Source: Theodoxus fluviatilis
Taxonomy: Eukaryota; Mollusca; Gastropoda; Cycloneritida; Neritidae
Length of the DNA: 64,000 bases
Reading direction: 5' to 3'
Assembly (NCBI GenBank): GCA_034096865.1
Contig: JAWQFJ010017476.1
Location: 20,001-84,000 of the forward strand
Made by a program: the position numbers and the translations under genes. Below are positions 59,701 through 64,000 of this stretch, piece after piece. Positions within the stretch are counted from its first letter, which is position 1, and each line of letters begins with the position of its first letter. Below the pieces are notes generated by a model, which made no database searches, was not told where the DNA came from, and saw nothing but the letters and a program-made list of their open reading frames with translations.

Positions 59701-60819
59701 AAAATTATGTATGAAAATCTGGCTGATGATAATTGATAGTATTGCAATAATTTAGCATATTTGTTTGAAAAAGAGTCCACAGTGTTTTGATTTTTTTTTC
59801 CTGATGCTATCATTACTTCAATAGGACAATATCGCCTTCATGTGAACTAGTTTCTACACATGAAAGTTCGCAATGATTTGAAAAAGTATACACATATTAT
59901 TGCCCTTGGAATTGTCATAGTAATCATTCAGATAAACCTGATTGATATACAGGCAAAGACGGATAAGACGAAATTGAAGGGGCCACCTTTCTATTGTCTG
60001 CTATCCGTGTTTTTGAGTTCCACATGCTGTTGACTTATAGAAGAGAATAATCGGGACCGGGTTTTCTTTGTGTGGTAACCGCGTTTTTGCCGTAAGCGTG
60101 TTCGAGTTGGGTGTCTTTGCCTGTACATCTATTACTATGAGGGGGAAAAAATTGTTTCAGCGGGGGAAAATCGGGTAGGTAAGTGGGAACATTTTCTCTT
60201 TTAGAAAAGGTTGCCGTTTCATAGACATGTAATAAAAATGTTTCCTTCACAAAAATTCCAGTTTCATACATTGATATTAAAATGTTTTGTACACACAAAT
60301 CTATCTGAAGTTATCATCTCTAGAGAAGGATTTACACTCATTTTACCTTTACCATGGTAGTCTCAGTTTTAGCAGAGTGCTCGGGTCAGGGCAAAGCCTG
60401 CTAGTGCTAGTCTTGGTACATGTCTAATCTCCTCTCTGTTGTGATTGCCATTTGCTTTCGCCATAGTCTATGTGTGCACTATTTGAGTGCATTTTTCTAG
60501 CAGCTAAATAAAAGAGGGGTAGGGTTGGCAGCAAAATGTTGGGTGGGTCAGTTGAATGGAAACAAACTTGGCTAATAATTATCACCTGGTTACAGTTGAT
60601 AAAGGAACCATCATATCACTGATGTGTGCCAGTGTGAACACACAACTCTTTTACACCTTTGGCAAACAATGTCTTTATTTCATGAGGGACAAAGATTTGA
60701 TTATTTCTATCACATTTCCAGGATGGATGAAGCTTGGAGTGTACAGGTAGTTCAATCATTCTCATTCACACATCCTTGCATGCAGCATGAGCGGCCTCAA
60801 TGCCTCCCTCATCAGTTGC
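59701..60819. other. Intergenic sequence, nothing recognised
   Basis: No conserved coding segment or repeat family is recognised. Confidence 0.4.
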
Positions 60820-61018
60820 AGTGCTGTGGTTCTCAAGCCTTCAGGGCCTGCTCCAGTAGCACTTGCACAGTGCTGTGGTTCTCAAGCCTTCAGGGCCTGC
60901 TCCAGTAGCACTTGCACAGTGCTGTGGTTCTCAAGCCTTCAGGGCCTGCTCCAGTAGCACTTGCACAGTGCTGTGGTTCTCAAGCCTTCAGGGCCTGCTC
61001 CAGTAGCACTTGCACAGC
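60820..61018 (+). repeat. 49-bp tandem repeat, 4 copies
   Basis: The unit is CAGTGCTGTGGTTCTCAAGC, CTTCAGGGCCTGCTCCAGTA, GCACTTGCA. Confidence 0.9.
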
Positions 61019-62183
61019 TGGCCCTTTGCAATGCCTATGCAAATCTGGGAGGTTTCTTACAGAAGAGACCAGCTTATCGGGCAGCAACTGTTTCTTCTGT
61101 ATCCACATGGAGGCAGCTTCAGCAATGCTTTGCAGGTCTCTAGTGATGGAGTCTACTGTCCAGCATGCACATTTGCACTTTGGAGAGGGCCCAGTGTGGA
61201 ACTGCCAGTGAAGCCTCAAACAAACATAATTATTCAAAAATGTGTAAATACTTGTTTTGTACATCATGATTTGCAGGACAGAGCAGCAGTTTGGCATCAC
61301 AGGTTCACGGACTACATGTGAAGGTATTTCACTAAAATTGATTGCAGGACAGTCTCTCCTATCTACAAACAGAAATGTAAACCTGTTGACAACATTCTTG
61401 AGGATCTTGCAAAACTCCATGAGGAGAAACACATGGATGGTTTACAGTCTCATTCTTATCGCTGTACCAAAAGTAGCTGGAGCAGAGATTCAACTGCTGC
61501 AGCGGATCAGATACTGGCAATCAACAGCAAGCAAACAGGCAGCATCTCAACACAATGGAAACTATTTCTTACCCAGCAAGCAGTGTATTAACAATGAACA
61601 CCCAAAATTCCTCAATGTACAAATAATGTACATCAATGACATGGGAACTGCTCCATAATTGTTAATGTCACAACTATACACCATGTTTGTGATGCATCTC
61701 GATCTACAACAAAGGTTAACTGTTCAAAAGCACCCATCACGCCAACATCCAAAAGCCCATAGACATAATTTTGCTTCATAACAATAGTGGGGGGGGGGGG
61801 GGGATCTATGATGAACTGGCTAATAATACATTCAGTAAGTTCTGATCAGAGTAGTTCCTACCCTATTTCTCCTAGTATTTCAATATTTCTCCATCCCTAA
61901 CCATATTTTCCCTCCATTCCCCTTTTGACATATATCACAAGTGTCGGCTGTTTGTTCATGCACCAAGTCAGCAAAAGTAATATTGCAAAACTTATGGCAA
62001 AATGGATGAAAAGTTACCACAAATCGCACTGGTCAGATCAGTTGACACAAACAGTCATGCATACCATGATGGCTTCACAAACTTGTCCAAAGGAGAGAGT
62101 GAGTCCATTCAGTTGTCCAGGCTGGGACTGGGAAAACCATCTAAGAGCGGGGCAATGCAATGACTGACGGGACACCAACACAA
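61019..62183. other. CCDC51 3' flank, nothing recognised
   Basis: Downstream of the CCDC51 stop on its strand. A run of about 14 G occurs near 61789-61802. Open frames here (for example 61257-61658 plus) have no recognisable domain. Confidence 0.4.
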
Positions 62184-63059
62184 TCAGGACCAGCCTTTGA
62201 AGAAGGCCAGTACCAAGGGAAGGCTGAGGGCTATGGCTGTGTAGACGAGGGTGGCTGAGGCCACAGCATTCACCTTCATCTTCCATTCCAGGTTCTTCTC
62301 AGTCCGAGTCAGCATCTGTTGCAGCTCAGGCCCCACATACACTACATTCGTCTCATCAGACTTGGCCTCCGTCAGCCCCAGCAGCCGTTTGACGTCAGCG
62401 ATCTGGCTATCCAGGTGGTTAGCCTGGTCCTGGAAAGAGGAGAGTAGAATCTCTGTCTGCCTCTCTATGTCGCCATGGGCAACACTTAGTGCTGAAGCTA
62501 CAGCTTCTGGCTTCGCAACAGCAGTCCTTTCAGGCAAGGGTGTCTCCCCACTGAGCACAGTGTGCAAGTTTAAGAGGAAGTCATCCATCTTGTTGTACTG
62601 TGCCCCGGCAGCATTGATCAGACTCTCAGTCAGAGACCTGAATTCGGTGCTGCTGTCTGCTGAAGTGTTTACAATGCTGCGCAGTTCCCTCATCCGAAGG
62701 TAGTTGTTGAAGGTGGTCCCCACAATGCCAATGGCAGCCCCAACAATGGAGCCAATGATGGACCAGTACTTGGTCCTCTCTGCCCTAGTTCGCTCCTTCT
62801 CGTGGCTTTCCCGGACTGCAGCACTCAGCATGGCAAAATACTCCCGTTCCGTCTTCTCAAGACTGCGAATTCTGTCGATCACATCATTCTCCTCTCGAAT
62901 GACAATGTGCTCACTCTTCACAAGGTCAAGGTAACGGTCGTCTGCCCGGTTGATTTTTTCCAGCTCAGCTGTGATGGACTTCAGTTTGGACTGGACTGCA
63001 GTCAGTCGCTCCTGCATGAGTCGCCTCTCTTCCTGCACCTCCAGGAACCTCTGCTCAGA
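62184..63059 (-). CDS. CCDC51: CCDC51 / MITOK, last coding exon
   Basis: CCDC51 is the pore-forming subunit of the mitochondrial ATP-sensitive potassium channel (MITOK), which pairs with ABCB8 in the inner membrane. On the minus strand the exon begins after CTCTCCACAG at 63060 and reads SEQRFLEVQEERRLMQERL to a TGA at 62184, about 291 residues. The first part is a charged coiled coil. The family signature SAAVRESHEKERTRAERTK follows and leads into a first membrane helix (YWSIIGSIVGAAIGIVG). A less conserved linker ends in a second hydrophobic segment (VYTAIALSLPLVLAFF) next to the C-terminus. The two-helix, coiled-coil layout matches the human protein. Upstream exons, with the mitochondrial targeting sequence, are not recognised before the window edge and probably lie beyond 64000. 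Confidence 0.9.
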   Translation of the reverse strand, partial: SEQRFLEVQEERRLMQERLTAVQSKLKSITAELEKINRADDRYLDLVKSEHIVIREENDVIDRIRSLEKTEREYFAMLSAAVRESHEKERTRAERTKYWSIIGSIVGAAIGIVGTTFNNYLRMRELRSIVNTSADSSTEFRSLTESLINAAGAQYNKMDDFLLNLHTVLSGETPLPERTAVAKPEAVASALSVAHGDIERQTEILLSSFQDQANHLDSQIADVKRLLGLTEAKSDETNVVYVGPELQQMLTRTEKNLEWKMKVNAVASATLVYTAIALSLPLVLAFFKGWS

Positions 63060-63419
63060 CTGTGGAGAGAAGAAGTGGAATTTATTAAATCATACACACA
63101 TTTCACCACTGAATAGCTATCAGCCAGAGATCATTTACCTCAGAGCGAAATAAGCATTAGGAGATCTCTGAAAGCTAATTTCAACTGTGAGAAGTCATTT
63201 GACCCACCATGTGAATGGCAAAATTTTACTTCTCCTGCATGACTCCATGTGAATATTCTTGGAGGGAACCCCTTAGATGGCACCTGGTTACAGGTAGCAA
63301 GAAACTCCCAATGGAGCGAGGCAGCAGACGGTCTTCTGAGAAAGAGCCCTTGTCGACAAGTGTTTCGGCTCTTTAAACTTCCTGACACTCTCCAGGGAGG
63401 GCCACACCTGGTTAAAGTT
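63060..63419 (-). other. CCDC51 intron sequence
   Basis: Sequence preceding the acceptor of the CCDC51 last exon. No upstream exon with CCDC51-like sequence is found. Confidence 0.45.
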
Positions 63420-63690
63420 CCAGGTGCCCATCTGCTGCCCTGAACTTGCACGACTTGCGTGCACAGTGGGGTGGCAGTTGTCTGCTTCCACTACTGGTGA
63501 GCAGCGGGTCTCTGGTGTTTCGGCGCATCCAGATCCAGACTGATGCCCTCTCTGCAGCTTCTGCCATGGCTCTTGCTGCCTTTGTGTACTGACGGCATTA
63601 GAGGCCGAGCTGTCTGCAGGCGCTGTAGACTGTGTGGCCTACGAAACCCCTAGCTCCCACCTCAACAGCGTAAGTAACCCCTAGATGTTG
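63420..63690 (-). pseudogene. Decayed retroelement ORF fragment (C-terminal part)
   Basis: Reading the minus strand gives VEVGARGFVGHTVYSACRQ, a TAA stop, then ARAMAEAAERASVWIWMRR in one frame. This VEVGxRGFxG ... AEAAExASxWxW pattern is familiar as the C-terminal part of LINE-like reverse-transcriptase polyproteins in marine invertebrates. It is broken by at least one stop. Neighbouring sequence to 64000 gives no further domain I can name. The family assignment is from memory of the motif and is tentative. Confidence 0.45.
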
Positions 63691-64000
63691 CACATCTGAC
63701 ATATGCCGCACACCACAGGGTAGACTGGCGTACTTTCATTATGCCCTTAAAGTAAGGAGCAGAGAAACTCACCAAATGTTTGCATCCAATTGAGCTGTCA
63801 TTGTACGAGTAAGTACGACTACCAAGATAGGGGTATGCCGTCAGGCTGAGCACAAGGAAATGTGGGAATCTCCATTACTCCTCCACCTTATCCCTAAGAA
63901 GACACTACCTGCCATACAGTTCGATGTGGACCCTTGCCCCATGTGCGCTCAGGACGTCAGAAGGGCGTGGCTCACGAAAATAAAACCGGGCACCTTGCGC

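Overview
This window is animal nuclear DNA with spliced genes, long repeat-rich introns and about half a dozen families of dispersed repeats. The repeat content suggests a lophotrochozoan, most likely a gastropod mollusc: elements dense in AGGTCA motifs, tetranucleotide-bearing rolling-circle-like elements, and a short SINE with a (CCAT)n tail. The species assignment is inference. The four protein-coding genes rest on recognisable conserved protein sequence and consistent GT-AG exon phases.

Layout. 1-16663 (+) holds the last 13 coding exons of muskelin (MKLN1): the kelch repeats and C-terminal tail, with the 5' exons before the window. 16664-26594 is intergenic, with a 49-bp minisatellite and two copies of the AGGTCA-rich element. 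26676-32680 (-) is the complete four-exon LSM3 gene, 102 codons. 34174-55949 (+) is the complete 15-exon TMEM209 gene, 598 codons, divergent from LSM3 across about 1.5 kb. 62184-63059 (-) is the last coding exon of CCDC51 (MITOK). The right edge (63420-63690) carries a decayed retroelement ORF.

The genes do not form one pathway: MKLN1 belongs to the CTLH/GID ubiquitin ligase, LSM3 to the LSm RNA-binding rings, TMEM209 to the nuclear envelope and CCDC51 to the mitochondrial inner membrane. MKLN1 and TMEM209 are also neighbours at megabase scale on human 7q32, so their linkage may be ancient.

The most unusual feature is the relation of tandem repeats to splice sites. The acceptor of TMEM209 exon 7 lies in a four-copy 57-bp repeat that is open and frame-preserving, so four competing acceptors could yield proteins differing by 19-residue steps. 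The acceptor of exon 12 lies in a 38-bp repeat that is frame-breaking. A 53-bp array carrying a TACTGAT branch-point-like motif in each unit runs to within 17 bp of a MKLN1 exon. Other points of interest are an ~840-bp dispersed element, six copies, loaded with AGGTCAAGGTCA nuclear-receptor motifs; a 2.2-kb element present twice with a THAP-like reading frame; a hAT-like element nested in one of those copies, for which the other copy supplies the empty site; and TTAA-type, hAT-type and MITE insertions with readable inverted termini.
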